DNA from: Varroa destructor
Lineage: Eukaryota; Arthropoda; Arachnida; Mesostigmata; Varroidae
DNA: 64,000 bases
NCBI RefSeq assembly: GCF_002443255.2
Contig: NW_019211456.1
Span: forward strand, 33,627,608 to 33,691,607
Direction of reading: 5' to 3'
Shown: positions 11,931-25,486 of the stretch, one piece after another
Layout: every line of letters starts with the position of its first letter
Position numbering within the stretch: position 1 is the stretch's first letter
Program-made: the position numbers and the translations under genes
The notes under the pieces: generated by a model
Databases searched by the model: none
What the model saw: the letters and a program-made list of their open reading frames with translations, nothing else
What the model was told of the DNA's origin: nothing

Positions 11931-14900
11931 AGTAAACTAAACTGCTAGCGGAAGAACACGGAGCAAGGGGCGTCAGCCGTCAACAAAGATGGAAGAACTA
12001 AAGAACACGTAAACCAATAAAAAATCGCATCGAACAGAAAATTAATAGAGAGAAATTAAAACTAACGAAAATACATAAATACAAAACCAGGCACATGGCA
12101 CTCCACGGGAATCTTCACTTGAGCGAAAGGGGATGTCTGGTCCATGGCCCTAGGTCTGTTAATGAGGTCGAAGGGTGTCGAAATTGTGTGAGTAGCTGGC
12201 TTTGTGCAGAATATATGATTATTTAAGCCGGGCACACTTTGGCTGTTTGAAACACTGAAACGCGCTGCCAAAACAGTGAAAAAGAAAAAACAGCCAAAGA
12301 TCTTCAAACAGTGCCCCTATTTACGTGGCGCAAGAAAGCTCTATGCTAACAAACGCGACTCCTGACCAAGCCAATAAGGAAGTTTATCAGCACTTCACAA
12401 CAGGTGGCCATGTTTACTAAAGCCCAAGCAAAACATGACAACTTACCGCAGAAACACTTGGCGACTGTTTTATGATCGATCGAACTAAGAGGAATCTAAA
12501 ATAACATAATTGTCGATATTAAACTGTGGGTTCAGCGTCTGTGTTCGATTTTGTTTCGTTTGAAAAAACAGTTGTATCTTCGAGAAGTGTCACGTACGAA
12601 AGGACAGGACCCTAAGCGAAAACAAATTCTCATCATGCCAGCCTGTTGTCATTTGTCGAGGTCTGTACGGTCACGGAGATCGTCAACAACTTCGCACGAG
12701 TAAACTATAGTCTACTCCATACGTTGATTTCCAGACACCATTTCTCTAGTTCCAATAACACGTACGTCTCTGAGAATTATTCGCGCAGTCCTTTCGTTTA
12801 AAGCAAAAATAGATCTTGAACGTCGACCCTACAAACACTCGTGTATTCGTACTATTACTGTTCTACTCTACAGCATAAATCGCGTTATTTCTTCACACGA
12901 TTGGCCAATAACTGCGCACAATTGAAAAGGTTATGATTCATTTGTGCAGCGTTAGCCAATACCACAGAAATTTATTCGTTACGAAGAGCTCCTAGCTCGA
13001 CCCTATGGATCGATTGCCGCTGCTTTCGTCCCAGCTTTTGCTATTGTCAGGTGTTAGTTTCGCCGACAACTGGCGGCCACCAGCGGCTTCGAAAAGGAAT
13101 TACGCGGCCGCTGCGGTGTCTGACATCACTGCGTATGGTGATCCAAGCAGTTACCAGATAATTTACTGTACTCCTTCAGCAAATACTAATTACATCCCAA
13201 TACAGAGTGCTGTTACTGTTGCTTATATGGCCGCTATAGAATGGCTGTTCGAGCAGCGTAGGAAAATGAACCAGTAGGGCTCTAAACAGTTTGGCCGCTT
13301 ACACCGGGACAGAACGGCAACGGCGGGCAGGGGTCTACGGCGATTCCAGCAGCAGCAGTGGGAAGGAAGTAGCTAACGAAACAAGAAGACGCCGAGAACA
13401 AAATTATCTTTTCACTTGGGTGCATCGCTTCTCATCGACACGGCGCGCTGCATTCGTCTACATTAGAGGGCGTCTAAAGGCTCACAGGGTTGCTGTTACC
13501 GAGCGTCGCTGCTATTGTCATGGGACTAACGCTCGTCTGCTATATCGTCTACGCTGCTCTTCGCGATGCGACTATCAGCGTGGCAGCGCCTGCCCCTACA
13601 GAAGGAGGCGTAGCGGCCACAGCAAGAGCAATAATACATGTTTACGAAACATCTGTCCGTCTGCAGTGTGAATGGCGTCGATGTGTGCCCAACCGAGAGG
13701 ACCAATAGGGGGCAAGCATAGAAACGGTGGACGAAATAGGCAACGGAACGGGAATACACAAACAAGAAGAAGTGGGGAAGATTGCATATGAAGATGCGCG
13801 GCAAGCGTGAGGTGCAAAAGGCCGATGAACGACTGCACCAGCGCCACCAGTAATAGGTTGTGCGGTGCGGGAAAGATACAACTGCCACATCAACGGCTTG
13901 CCCTTGATTCGACCCGTCGCTGCTGCTCTGGCCGTTGCTTGCTGTTGGTCCATCTGAGCAGTTTTACTCGAACAAATGGAAGGGGTTCCTGTCGCCTTTT
14001 CTCCTGGCTTACCCCTACGACCACCCCCCTTTATCGGTGTCTCCCGATGCAGTCGCTTGTGCCACTTCTTTTACATTTATTTGCGGGTTCCTACTTGCAG
14101 TAGCCGAAAGAGACCTAGGAGCTTTCGGATCATCAGCCAGCAAGAAACGAACATCGCGGCGACGTTGTGATAGGCTTACAGTATATTTAACTTGTATATA
14201 AAGACGTAGTGTATAAAACATAGCCCCATATATTTTAGATCGCGAACTATCGTGGACATTTATCATAGTGCGCGCTGGTTTTAGCAAGATTTCTTCTGTA
14301 AAGAAGATACGATGTGGGGTAGGTGGGGGAATTCGGGACGAGGGATATCTACAGTCTGTGGGGTATGACGTAGCAGTAATAGTGGTAGGTCTGAATGCCC
14401 GCCTCTCCAGCTGCTCAAGGTGTCATTCTTGGCTTTATGCGCCGTGCAGCGGAGTTCGAAATGTCCATGGTGGTGGTTGATAGACTAGAAGGAGTTGCTT
14501 TCCACATACAGAATAGATAAACACATCCAACGAAAGGAAATTCCTAGCGTGAACGGACGCCGTATCTATAAACGTTTGAATATATTGCTTTCGCGTGTTG
14601 CTCAATGTCAACGGGCCTTTCAGTGCGTCGCACCATCTCTGTGTGCATTAAATTTGTTTACTTTTTTTGTGATTATTTTAAACTAAATGCTGACCCATAC
14701 CGAGCTACTTCGTGCACACAAGTATAACTATCATCTGTATTTAATTGGGATTCTGTGTACAGTTAAAGATTTTTTTTTCCAAATTAAATTTAACCTCTGA
14801 GTGAATTCTATACTTGTGGATGACCGTAGTCTCTATTTGAAGTTTTGTGCAATTAACAGGAAGGCTATGGCCGAAAAAATTAGAGGATTCGTACGTAGGC

Positions 14901-15187
14901 TACTATTGTTCTTCACTTTGTCGTGGCAATGGGGTTCCTGAGATCAAGCACCTAACTAATAACTAATCATTGGCTCATGAATAACCAGTGTGGGCAAATG
15001 TGGGATCATTCGATAACTTAGCTTTTAACGCACCTAACCGCATACATTACCGCGTAATTCGCACGGCGTCATTGCTTACCGCAGATCAACACACGTTGAC
15101 CTGTCCTTCACAGTGTCCTTATCCTCTAATCTTGGTGTCACCAAACTTGCCTTGTTGCTGCTGTTGCTGTTACTGTTGCAGTTATAA
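11931..15187. other. Non-coding stretch, mixed composition
   Basis: No gene recognised. The segment 11931-13000 is AT-rich. The segment 13005-14200 is GC-richer with overlapping open frames on both strands, including one at 13005-13277 (+) whose first 20 residues resemble a signal peptide. The segment 14200-15000 is AT-rich. A short CTG/TTG-like cryptic repeat lies at 15148-15180. Confidence 0.45.
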
Positions 15188-15403
15188 ATGGCGTCATTGT
15201 GCCCAATTTTAAGCGAGATTTTGGATGAGCAGCGCAAAGAAGCGGCGGCTCGTTCCAAGTGCGAAGGGTACAATAATGTCTATATCTCGAGCAATTTTGC
15301 AAAGTCGAGGCTATCAGCACTCCATGGCCCTATTTCGGCCTGCTACACGGGAGAAGAGAAAGCACGCCTGGCGCAAACTGCTACCGCTGCCACGAGACGA
15401 TGA
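15188..15403 (+). other. Protein-like 71-codon ORF, unproven
   Basis: ATG-initiated with G at +4, charged and alanine-rich (start MASLCPILSEILDEQRKEAA). The order QRKEAAARS, then a tyrosine/valine-rich stretch, then LHGP faintly recalls the segment after the integrase core of some LTR retrotransposons, where a basic helix precedes a Gly-Pro-(Phe) motif. I could not extend this resemblance in either direction. It may equally be a chance ORF, as a 65-codon frame is open on the opposite strand across part of it. Confidence 0.12.
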
Positions 15404-16368
15404 TCCATGGTTCCCCCGAGTCGCCTCCCTCCCTCACTGGTTGTTGTGTGCCCGAAATTCGACCCCATTTTGACCTTGTCTGCAGTTTCTCCCCCAAAAC
15501 CACCCGAACCCCTAGGCGTCCTCAGTTACTCCTGAAGTGACTGCCTTCCCCTCGAACGGGTCCCCGTTTCTTCGGATCGACACAGCGATCAGAGAAGCCA
15601 GTGCTCCATCGCGCAGTAACTTTGCCGTCGTGTAGCCAAAAGAAGCTGCTATGAAACACTCACACAAAGCAGAAGGCTATCGTTACCGGCGCTAGCGTTA
15701 AAAGCAGCATAGAATAGTCTGTTGCCCGTTGTTCGCTGGTGCCTCCTCTTAGCAAGGCGCAGGCAGCAGCGCCCGTCGGAAGTTAGTCTCCTCCGCAACC
15801 GAGAGTTAGTCGTCTTTTGAGGGCTGGAGATTCGCTTGTGGGGGGCGTTCGGGGGTCGGGGAGCGAATACATGGAAAGGCGGGCAGTTTGGGGGGTTGAA
15901 AATAGGGACGGTGCCGGAGTCACCAGAGTCCCTCAGAGGGCTCTAGTGCCCGCGATGGTCTTAATCACATTTGAGCAACGGACAACGGCAGCGGCTTTCG
16001 TCGCCGTAGCAATTCGCACAAGCAGTTGTTATAAGTAGCAGCGGGTTTGCCGGCACCCGCTGCGGAAGACTGCTGTGGCGGCTGCCATAGCTATTGCTAG
16101 TCGCGGACCTGCTACTGCTGCAGCCGCCGTCGTCGCAGCTCTGGAGACAGATAAAGCAGCTTTGTCCTAGCGCTGGTGGTGCGCAAAGACGCATGTTTGC
16201 CTGCTGACTCTCTGTGCCAGTAAGTCCGTAGTAGCAACCTCCACGTCTCTTGAATTCGGGATAGAGTCAACTCGAAGAGGGACTTGCTTACTAGCGCTTG
16301 TCCAGCGCCAACCCTCCTGATACGGAGTTAAGTTGGGTTTAGGTGGGCTGAGAGATATTGGGTTGGAT

Positions 16369-16387
16369 GTTGTTGTTGTTGTTGTTG

Positions 16388-16416
<29 letters not shown>
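16369..16416 (+). repeat. Compound trinucleotide repeat (GTT)6 GTC (GCC)9
   Basis: Six GTT units, one GTC transition unit and nine GCC units run in one phase of three. The single intermediate unit links the two arrays. Confidence 0.9.
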
Positions 16417-16418
<2 letters not shown>

Positions 16419-18473
16419 TTTAGTCGACTCGGTCGATCTCCCAGACGACTTAGTTACAGTGCTACCGGTCTCTCTACTCCTGTTGCGAGACCACTAAACC
16501 ACCGCCGGCTTCACTACTACTAGCCTGTATGTATCGCTAGGTGCATGTATGTATCGTCTGCGGGGAGCGCTTAGTCTATCCATAGGGAGCTAACATCTAT
16601 GTAAACCAAGCTCTTGAGTATTATTACTGCAACAACTACCACTAACAACAGGGAGTCGCAGGCCCTGCGTACGCCTGTAACAACACATACACACATTGGC
16701 ATACACACGAACAGTCTTTAATACAGATGCTGCCCTGACAATTGACAATAGCCACCATTTTTAGGCTCACTCTTATGCTATAGCAATGACGTCGGCGACG
16801 GAGACGGCCGCAGTCACCCGTGTGGCAGCAGCGGGTCTCGTGCTGATCTCGGTCCAAATCCAGATGCGAATACAATGGCGGGCACAAGTGTAGAACTGGA
16901 AATATTTAACGGTAACAGGGGGGTTCTGTTGTTTTCTTCATCGACCCGTTGAAATTTTCAGATTCGGGAAAAGCGGCAAATTTAATTTTAACGATGGTCG
17001 AACTCGCAACAAGTAGATATGTCCAACTTTTGTGGAGCTTCTCTATAGGAAGGTTGAATACTTCTGCTTTATTCATCCACCTATAACATAATACAGAGAA
17101 AAATAGCAGCACAAATTGAGCTTGCTTCAAGAATGATCAAATACCCTCTAACATTATAAATGATTACTCATTGTCTAGGTATTTATCTCTTATTTTGAAA
17201 CTGTTGGAACCGCTGTTCTTCGTGCTCGTAACTGTTTCAATCGAAGCATATGGTCTTGTCTCGCGTAGCGCGACACCTTTCAGCATCGGCCGGCCAATCT
17301 CCGTTCGAATTTCATTATCGCTAACTTTTCTCTCCCCTTGAGAATCGTCGGTTTGTTACTGCTGCTGCTGCTGCTCGATGGTAAGCGAGTTTTCACCTTG
17401 AAATGAAAGATGTAGTTGTGCTTCACGTACGCGTGTACGTCGTGTCTGTCTGTCTGCCCGCCCGCCTGTACGCATGACTCGGTCCTTCTTTCTATAGTCC
17501 AGAGAGGAAAAAGGGAAATTGAAAATAGACAGCCAGTCGGCACGCAGTCAGGTGTAGGAAAATTCAGGTGAGGGGGGCAACATTGAGATATTTCATTTTC
17601 CCGATGCAGCTGTTCATGGCGGTCGTATCAGCGGTGATGGCGGATGGACAAATGTACATAGATACGTTGTTTGCTAACTTCTGTCAGCTCGTTCATTGCT
17701 TTAGATTCGATAGGCCAATGTATCGCGCATGCTGCGTTCAGCGAGCAGGAGGAACATGTACGTTTTTTTTTTTTCTTTGATTTTCTTCCTATATGTAGTC
17801 TTTTCTCTTCTCAGTCGTCTCTAAATGGCCGAATCACGGCGCCGATTACTACAAGTACGACAGGCGTTGCTGCTTTTGTGGCCGCAGCTGATATGCGCCG
17901 TTGGAAGATGCCGTGAACACGCCACATTGAGTCTACGCTCATATTCCACTAAAGACATTTTGTCAGGTATTGCAGATAAAGATATGCAGAAAAAGGCGAA
18001 ACATACAACGATCGAACGGATGATGGTCAATAGCCAGTGCTGACAGTTTGGAAGGAAGAAGAAAAAATGCTGGCATTTGTGAGTGAGACGACAGAAGATG
18101 GCGGAACATGCCAACAACGAGGCAAACCAAACGTTTCACTTGGAGCACCAAAACAAAAAGATGACGACGTCTTTATCTGTATTCTCTACGAATACGATCT
18201 GTCTATTTATATTACTAATATTCTGTGGCTATCTGTGTATTTGTTTGTTGGACCCAAATCGAGCCTTTAAAATGGCCGGATTGAGCTGATTCTTTTCGGC
18301 CTATTTAGAGTATCATTTTGAGAAAATCTGCGTGCAAGACGGAGCCAATTGGTCAAAGACGTTTCGCTCAAAGGGCGAAGTTTGTTTTTCCAGTGAAATT
18401 ACTCCTATCGGGAATATAATTAGCCTGACAACAAAATAAGCGTGGGGCAAAGCCGGTCAATAGCATTCCGACG

Positions 18474-18490
18474 TATATATATATATATAT
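18474..18490 (+). repeat. (TA)n microsatellite
   Basis: Seventeen bases of alternating T and A followed by TGTATAACG. Confidence 0.85.
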
Positions 18491-19429
18491 GTATAACGAA
18501 CAAAATAGAAAATGTTTTATTGAGAAAACAACTCGGAAAATCAAGAAAACTGAATAATATTGCTAGCTGGTGGTGATGCCACACGCAAAGTGAGTGTGAT
18601 TTCGACACTGCAACAAATAAGCCTTTCGTCTGCATATAATCCGGTCACAGACAGCATTTGAGGTTTTTTTTTTTGCTAGTTCTTCTGAAAACGCATACAC
18701 AGTTAGAATAGGCGTCATGGTCTTTACTCGTTCAAAGCAAATGATACATCTACAATATTTAAAGATAAACGGAAATTATCCAAAAGTATCGATGGGTACA
18801 GCTTTACTAACTCTGTTCGCGAACCTGTGAACTCACACACGCCGACTAATTATCTGTCGTCTGCTAAAAACAGTTTTACGAAGTGCGCATAATAATAGAT
18901 GCATTAAAGATGAGGTAATTCGTGTACCTGACTACCACTAACGGCGAGTTCGTATCGCGTACATTGCCGCACGAAGCTCCTTTTCGTCTGCTCATTCCTG
19001 CGTCCATTATGATTAAGGGCAGGGCCAAAGCAGACGATTCTACCTGCATATCAAGGTGTTAAATGATGAAAAACCCCGCTGTTCATTGTTGCTACTCCCT
19101 AAACAGAGTTGTTCACGCGCGCCAGCATTCTCCCGTTCGCTGGGTGCCATAACCTCGGATTGTTTCTACCCTTCGCGCTAACATGAACGCGTCGACTGGC
19201 GTGTCGGTGGCGTCCAAGAGGAGCGTTTAGATGATTACATAATTTCCCACCACCTATTTCCACTAGCTGAAGCTGATTGAGATGTTATTACTTCGCGCGG
19301 CCGACATGTTTATGTTGATTACTGCGGTAGCTCATTGTTGTCGTTAGCACATCCGAATCCGTAGAAGAAAGTTGTGAGGCGCGGACTGCCGCGTGGCCAG
19401 CGGATCGTCCCCTTGTAGTAATACGAGTG

Positions 19430-20849
19430 GCAGATATATTTCATCGGTTACTCATTGACGATAAAGTGTACTTCGCTGTAATAGCGCCACTCGTTCTATT
19501 TCACACAACAAAAACTCCGTATCTAGGACAACATTTTACACGCACGAACATACAGGGACTTCGTGTTTGTGACTATGCGCGTACATACGATATCCGAGAG
19601 CAGAAGAAAGGATCCGAAGGAGAGATACAGCTAGCGTCCACGAAGGGTCACGAAAACAGAGTTCATCCTACAAGCCATTAACAGTGGCTATATCTGTCTC
19701 GGTATCGTTTTTTCTAACCCGCATTGTATTTCCCCGCTCTCTGCCTATATTCGGTAAGCGTAATATCATTTACACACCGGTAGCAGGTCGGGAGAAGGCG
19801 GTTGTATGGGTTTAATGGGATCAAACACGAATGTGGCCAGATTCTGAACCCAGTGTATTTGTCTGGCCACTTATCACAGAGTAGGCTGGAGGTACGCATG
19901 CTGTGTTACCGTGCTAAGGCAACGGCAATAACGCCACTCAATAACGATGGGTCGGTTTCGAGCCGGACGAAAAAAGTCGACACGTTAGTAGTACTTGGGC
20001 TAGTCACTGAGCTGGACCGCTGCCCAGTAACTGTGGATTGCGCGAGATTCCGAGCGCTTATTTCAGCCTATTGTTATAGTAACTAAATCCAATAAAAGTA
20101 CTGGCTCGCAAATGCGCCACCATGACTCTTCCAGCTGTTCGTTCCACAGGAAGGCGATGTTTTATGGAAGATCATCATATCAGATCGTGTTCTGGAATTA
20201 CCTGTGGCAAAGAGCGAGTTTTATTTAAAAACAAAAAAAAAAAAACAGATAACGGTGCTCAGCGATGATGAATCGACGGAGCATGATCGCTTCGAGTATA
20301 ATTCATATATTGGCGTACAATATCGAAATTCGTTTTTTAATTACGAATCGTATAGATATTTACGTCACTATTTATCATGATCTACTACTATTCTAATAGT
20401 ATCCCACAGTAGCAAATCGTCGGCTTCAGATCTTATCATTATTTATTGGTACTAACGACATCGCTTGCCATATGACCATTCCCAGCCGTTGAAGACAAAT
20501 TCTAGTCTATATTTACATCAACTCGAGCGTCGTCTGCTCTAAACTCCCACTCATCAATTTGACGCGATCTACTAGCTGCCAAGGGGTTCGGGAATAGACG
20601 TTGAATTACCAGAGGAAACAAGATTTCTGTTTCAAGCTGTTTTCGTATTCGCTCTCTGAGTACCTTTCGTCGAGGGTCGGATGACTTGAATGGGCCTAAT
20701 CTTTTCGTGGTTCGGCAGGCCCTGTTATCGTGGTCTATACCTGCCGTCATTGTTACTTCGCCAGTTACGTCATCAACAGCCGCGGCAGGAGCAGTCGGTA
20801 TCCTGAGCAGATCAAGTGAACAACCCTGCATCGACGGTGTCTCTGCCAT
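19430..20849 (-). mobile_element. Possible degenerate Ty3/gypsy pol relic (RT to integrase)
   Basis: Read on the - strand, three separate open pieces occur in the order expected for a Ty3/gypsy pol gene. The first (20849 to 20502, 115 codons) resembles the start of reverse transcriptase: KRLGP, a charged helix (RERIRKQLETEIL), a Pro-Leu-Ala segment, then DEWEFRADDAR where Trp-x-x-x-x-Asp-(Tyr)-Arg is expected. The second (19899 to 19714) has IWP followed by Cys-x-x-Cys, recalling the zinc-binding head of integrase, but with four more residues before the first Cys than is usual. The third (about 19660 to 19480), broken by a stop, resembles the beginning of the integrase core. About 600 bp between the first two pieces is shorter than in an intact element, implying internal loss. 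No LTRs seen. Motif order and spacing argue for it; divergence is high and no alignment was run. Confidence 0.35.
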
Positions 20850-21170
20850 TCACTGTGACGCGGTTACTTCTCTGCCATATTATGGTATAGTCATAGCGAC
20901 GCATGTCTCAATTCCATGGCTGCTACCAACGATTTGGTCTCGTTTAGTTGTAGGGATATTCTTCGAAATGACGGACCGTTCCGTTCGTCATTCGTCCGTT
21001 CGTTCAGAAGATTGCCTTCACCGGTCGCCGTGACCAGGTCATCAAAGATTGCTTTCTCACTCTGACTCCACGCTCAGAAACCGAGGAACCAAGGAAAGGA
21101 GGCAGGGATTAGATATGAAAAGCAATGGATAAGGGTACAACCCAAACTCTATTTCGTACCCACCGCAATA

Positions 21171-21197
21171 CAACAACAACAACAACAACAACAACAA
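21171..21197 (+). repeat. (CAA)9 microsatellite
   Basis: Nine uninterrupted CAA units in otherwise unique DNA. Confidence 0.9.
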
Positions 21198-21351
21198 ACG
21201 ACGACAACTACAGAAAAGGATCGTTATCTCCATCCGTAGCATCGACAGCAACGGCGGGAGGGACAACAGGCCTAACCATCCGCTCTGTATAATGATCTTC
21301 GCCGAGCATCGTCTATTTCTGTGACGCCACAATGTGCAGTCACAAAAACCA

Positions 21352-21372
21352 ACACACACACACACACACACA
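21352..21372 (+). repeat. (AC)n microsatellite
   Basis: Twenty-one bases of alternating A and C, followed by looser CACA-rich DNA to about 21405. Confidence 0.9.
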
Positions 21373-24300
21373 GACGCACATAAGTGCACATAGGCACACG
21401 CACAGGCAAAATCTTGCCGGGCTGGCCGTTGGTCAGGACTCGTCACTCACCAGTCGTCGCCGCAAAGGTGTTGCCTGTGTTGGCCGTTTCTGGTGTTCGC
21501 GTCGTCCATACAGTACTGAATTGTCTCCAAAAGGATTTAGTGGCCGTGGGATGGCTTACACAGAGTAAGTTAAAAATGGGAGCGAGTGAAGTGAATAAAT
21601 TCACCCAGGTAATGGAGGCCAGCATAGGCCACCACCGGAGCGTCGACCGTGCTTGGTTTCTCGTACCGCCTCCGACCGCAGGCGACACACACATGACGCT
21701 CATCACTGTCTGTCGTCGTGCTGGAGGCGACCATGGGGGAGAGCCTTAAACGTAGTTTACGCCTGAGGCGGTTCGGTTGTACCTTTGCGTTGCATCTCGC
21801 CCGGCAACAGTTGCTTCAGCGGCAACTACGGCAGGTTTTCCGCCTTTTTTTTTTGTTGTTTGGTGAAGTGGTTGATGCGGCCGTGGTCCGTTTGGGGGTG
21901 GGTGGGTGGCTCCCCTCACGATCGGCACACCACAAAAATCACTCGAAACAAGAAAAAAAAAAAAAAAGGAGCGAACAACGATACCAAGCTTCGCAACGTT
22001 ACACACAAAGACAACAACCCCAAAAACTATGGCGGGCCCCCCAAAACCTAAAACCATTGCGAATCTATGTCGCGTATCTTTCCGCGCACATTTATCGTAC
22101 TTTTCCTGTTTTTCTCTATCTCTCTAGATATTCGCTGTGCTAGCGTTGCTCCCCTCTCGTTAGCTGGCTTGCTTCAACACACTCATGCAATATAGCGTTC
22201 CTGTTTTTTTTTTCCGCTGACTGTTAACAGTTGTGCTTCTTTTCGGCCTCTTCGAACTGCACACAATAGATATACGCACATACACTTGTATGGATATGTT
22301 TGTTACTAAGATTTTTCCGTCAGCTAGATATCGGTTGGCGGTGGCCGAAATTGACGAAAGCCATTAGAAAGATGATGAATTGAGAAGTACTTTTGGTACA
22401 ATTGAACTTAGTGCACAATCTGGTTGAGGGACAAATGGAAGCAGATTGCGGGACCTGGTCATTTTGAACGAGTTTTTTTTTACTACGGTTTGACTCGCTA
22501 GTGGCAACACGATGAAGCGTTGGTCTTTTTGGGGGGCTACAATTGTGTACGCCTTGATTACATACACCTGCGTACGACTACTTTGGTGAATTAAAAAATT
22601 GCCAAGTTGCTGGAACTGAATAGAAAAACAATGCGCTAGTAATGCCGAGAGTGAACTGGACTACCACAACAGAGCTATCTGAGTTCGTTCGTTCTCGTTT
22701 TTTTTTTTTTTAGTTCGTTTTTGATGTTCCAGTGCTTAAGCTCAATAGGTAATAGCACTCGTCACGTGGTTAAGCCTCCTGCTCCTCATTTTCCGCCTGA
22801 CGTATTAGTATATGTTCTTTCCCACGAATTAAAAAAAATAATAATAATAAATCGATAATTTTTACGATGTGTCTATTGGACTGCGTAATTGGCCAGTGTT
22901 CTCCTTTGTGAGCCTGTTTCTATTTATGTGTCTCTTCATTTTTGCTACCGAATCTGTGCTTATGCTTCGTATCTTTCGGAACTCCCTCTGCCGTGATATG
23001 GGTTCATGCTAGCTGCTTCTATCAATGTATGCGATGCAGTCGTATGAATTATCATATTCTTGTCAGATGATTGACATTTGTTGGTTCTTATGCTGCCACA
23101 CGCGGCAGCTCAACAACGCACTAATGCAAGCAGCTCCGTATGTGTTTGTGTTCATCTTCAAGTCTTTTGAGATTGGTTCTCAAGCTAAGGTTCACGGAAG
23201 GAAGTTAACCTTTTCATCTTACGGTCTTGCCGGCATGAGTCGGCCGTTAAGATTCGCCCGCCTTGGCTGAGGTGCGCCTTAATGCTTAGTCTTCCTTTGA
23301 TTCGATGGATTCGAACGCGGTCAAACGATACTGGCGCTGCTTCGGGTTCGTCTGGCGGGACTACAGCGGAGGAGACAACCGCGAATCGTTTCAGGTTGTT
23401 GTCTCCTCCATCGGCGATGAGGATTCCGCGTCGCCGCGAATATGTCTCTTGCTTGACCGTACTGTTACAGCAGAAGTAGGAGCGGGATGACCGATGATGA
23501 AGCTAGTAGTAGTTGCCGCAAACACGGATTCCGTCGGCGGCCTTTTTGTCTGTAGTTTTCTCCGCAGCTTTCGGTTATCTGCCGATAGTAGAGTTTGATT
23601 TGTCTTTTTTGCTTCCAATAGGATCCGATCGCGTTCTTCGTCTTCGTCGCTATCATCTTCATCTGTAGGGAGAAGTCACATGCGAGGGACGAGTAAACAG
23701 ATCCGACCTCTATGAGATGACAGAGCCGGCAATGGCTGGCATATCGATTGCTGTGGGCTATGGGCTGATGGTGCGAGACACAGGAGCGGCGGATATAGAG
23801 GCGGGGGCTGGGTGGCCGGAGACGAATCTGTCGACGGGTCGCTTCCGTTGGTTTTCCTTTCAATTGATCTGGGTGAAGCAGTGTGACTTCGTGGCGCTGT
23901 GATGAGACTCTGTCCTATCTGTGATTACGTCATTCTACGTCGAGTTTCATCATGTGAAGTTAGCAAGGCACCGAGTCAATTGTAAATGCCGTGAAGGCTA
24001 CGAGGAGCGAGGTATATCACTTGAACTTCGTGCGTATCTCGAGGAGAGCATCTTGCTACGTGATTACAAAACAAACGAATACGTTACGTCTTACTCATGA
24101 TTAAACCCGCGTCTGTAAACACCAAAGAAAAAACCATCAAGTTAATCAATAGATTTCTGAATGAAGCGTGCATGCGTTGCACGTTTCATGTAGCTACCTG
24201 TGTGCATTCATTTGCTAACCAATACGAGGAAAAGATGGTACATATGCTCTGGACATATATAGCATATTAGGCGAATTATCAACTACTGCTCAACTCATTT

Positions 24301-24897
24301 CTTCTACAATAGTAACTTGATTGTTGCTAATTTATGGGTCCACTCAATACTCCGTTTGCCCTTAATTTGCCCCTTTACTATTGTATCGGCTTTCTAGGAT
24401 TGCACGGTCCTAGGCCTTGTCGATGCCATGGAACGTACTATACATCTGTTCTATGTCAATGTTCTCACAATGCGCTGATGCCACTTTAGTCGCAGATCAT
24501 CACTCTTATTACCGCTGTCTCATTCTACGACTGTTTTCAGCCCTCACTGGCCATCTTGCTCCCGTCACCCGAATTAGTGATAAACATGTTACAAACGCTG
24601 CTCGCCAGTCTGCCAGCCTAAATTCTAGTCTGTACGTAGCAAACAATCCCGGAGGCAGGTCACTTATAGGCGGTACGAAATTAATTTACCCGAATATCAG
24701 GCCAGATGGCGAGGCCATTCATACGCAGCCAGAATGCAAGACTGTAGTTAAAAGCTTGTCTCGTTTCCGATAGATCATCATAGCATCCAGCTACTGAAAA
24801 ACTAGAATGGATTCATACAAGTATGGACGTTGTCGCTGACTAGATTGGAAAACACAACGCAAAAACGCGAACACGAACAGGCGGGTGGGCGCGCTGG

Positions 24898-24927
24898 CGG
24901 TCGGTCGGTCGGTCGGTCGATCGGTCG
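24898..24927 (+). repeat. (CGGT)n tetranucleotide repeat
   Basis: Tandem CGGT units with one CGAT variant unit in the second half. Confidence 0.85.
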
Positions 24928-25357
24928 CAAAGCCAGGTACGCCCTTAGCCTTTAATTTTACGTCTACTGATGCAGCCAATGCTGCCTGTCGATTGACACG
25001 CCATGATTGCTGTAGAAGCGGCAGCAAGTTAGCAAAAAACTTCTCTCGAACTGCCATTTTCGCTGGTGGTGCTGATAGTGGTAAATTTATTATGGTTCTA
25101 TTATTCGTCGTTTACTGCTGTGTTGTCTTCCACTTGGCTTGCTGTCGATAGAAAGACGCTTGCCGGTCGAAGCAACCAAGAGCGAAAAACGAGATCCACA
25201 GCTTCGATCGCATCATACCGGGCCAGCAGCAGCCCTAGCAGAAGCCTGAAGCTGCCGACTGTCGGCAGCCGTGCGACCCACTATGCAAGCAAGTCGGCTA
25301 CAATGGCTAGAAAAAAATAGGCGAGCTACAAAGCGGCCAAGAACATCGCTACCCCAC

Positions 25358-25378
25358 CAGTCAGTCAGTCAGTCAGTC
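25358..25378 (+). repeat. (CAGT)5 tetranucleotide repeat
   Basis: Five tandem CAGT units followed by CTGCTC. Confidence 0.85.
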
Positions 25379-25486
25379 TGCTCACAGGCCCTCGTTTTTG
25401 TTTGTGTGTATGTGCACTTCGGTAGGGTAACGTTAACTGTGGTCGCAACGCCAGCGACGGTGGCTGTGGGCCGCGTGGACACAACA

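Larger units (their letters stand above)
15404..19420. other. Non-coding stretch with microsatellites
   Basis: No gene recognised. The segment 15400-16560 is GC-rich and contains the GTT/GCC compound repeat. Beyond that the sequence is AT-richer with a short CTG tract (17357-17373), tandem GTCT/GCCC units near 17445-17467, a (TA)n tract and several short poly-T runs. All open frames are short, overlap on both strands and show no domain. Confidence 0.5.

Noticed and set aside
12062..12307. Apparent secreted peptide with a signal sequence (- strand)
   Set aside because: The reading starts at TTG, not ATG; no upstream ATG or acceptor supplies a start.
13005..13277. ATG ORF of 90 codons with a signal-peptide-like start (+)
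   Set aside because: The remainder is low in charged residues and shows no cysteine pattern or domain; it lies in a GC-rich block with overlapping frames. Chance is more likely.
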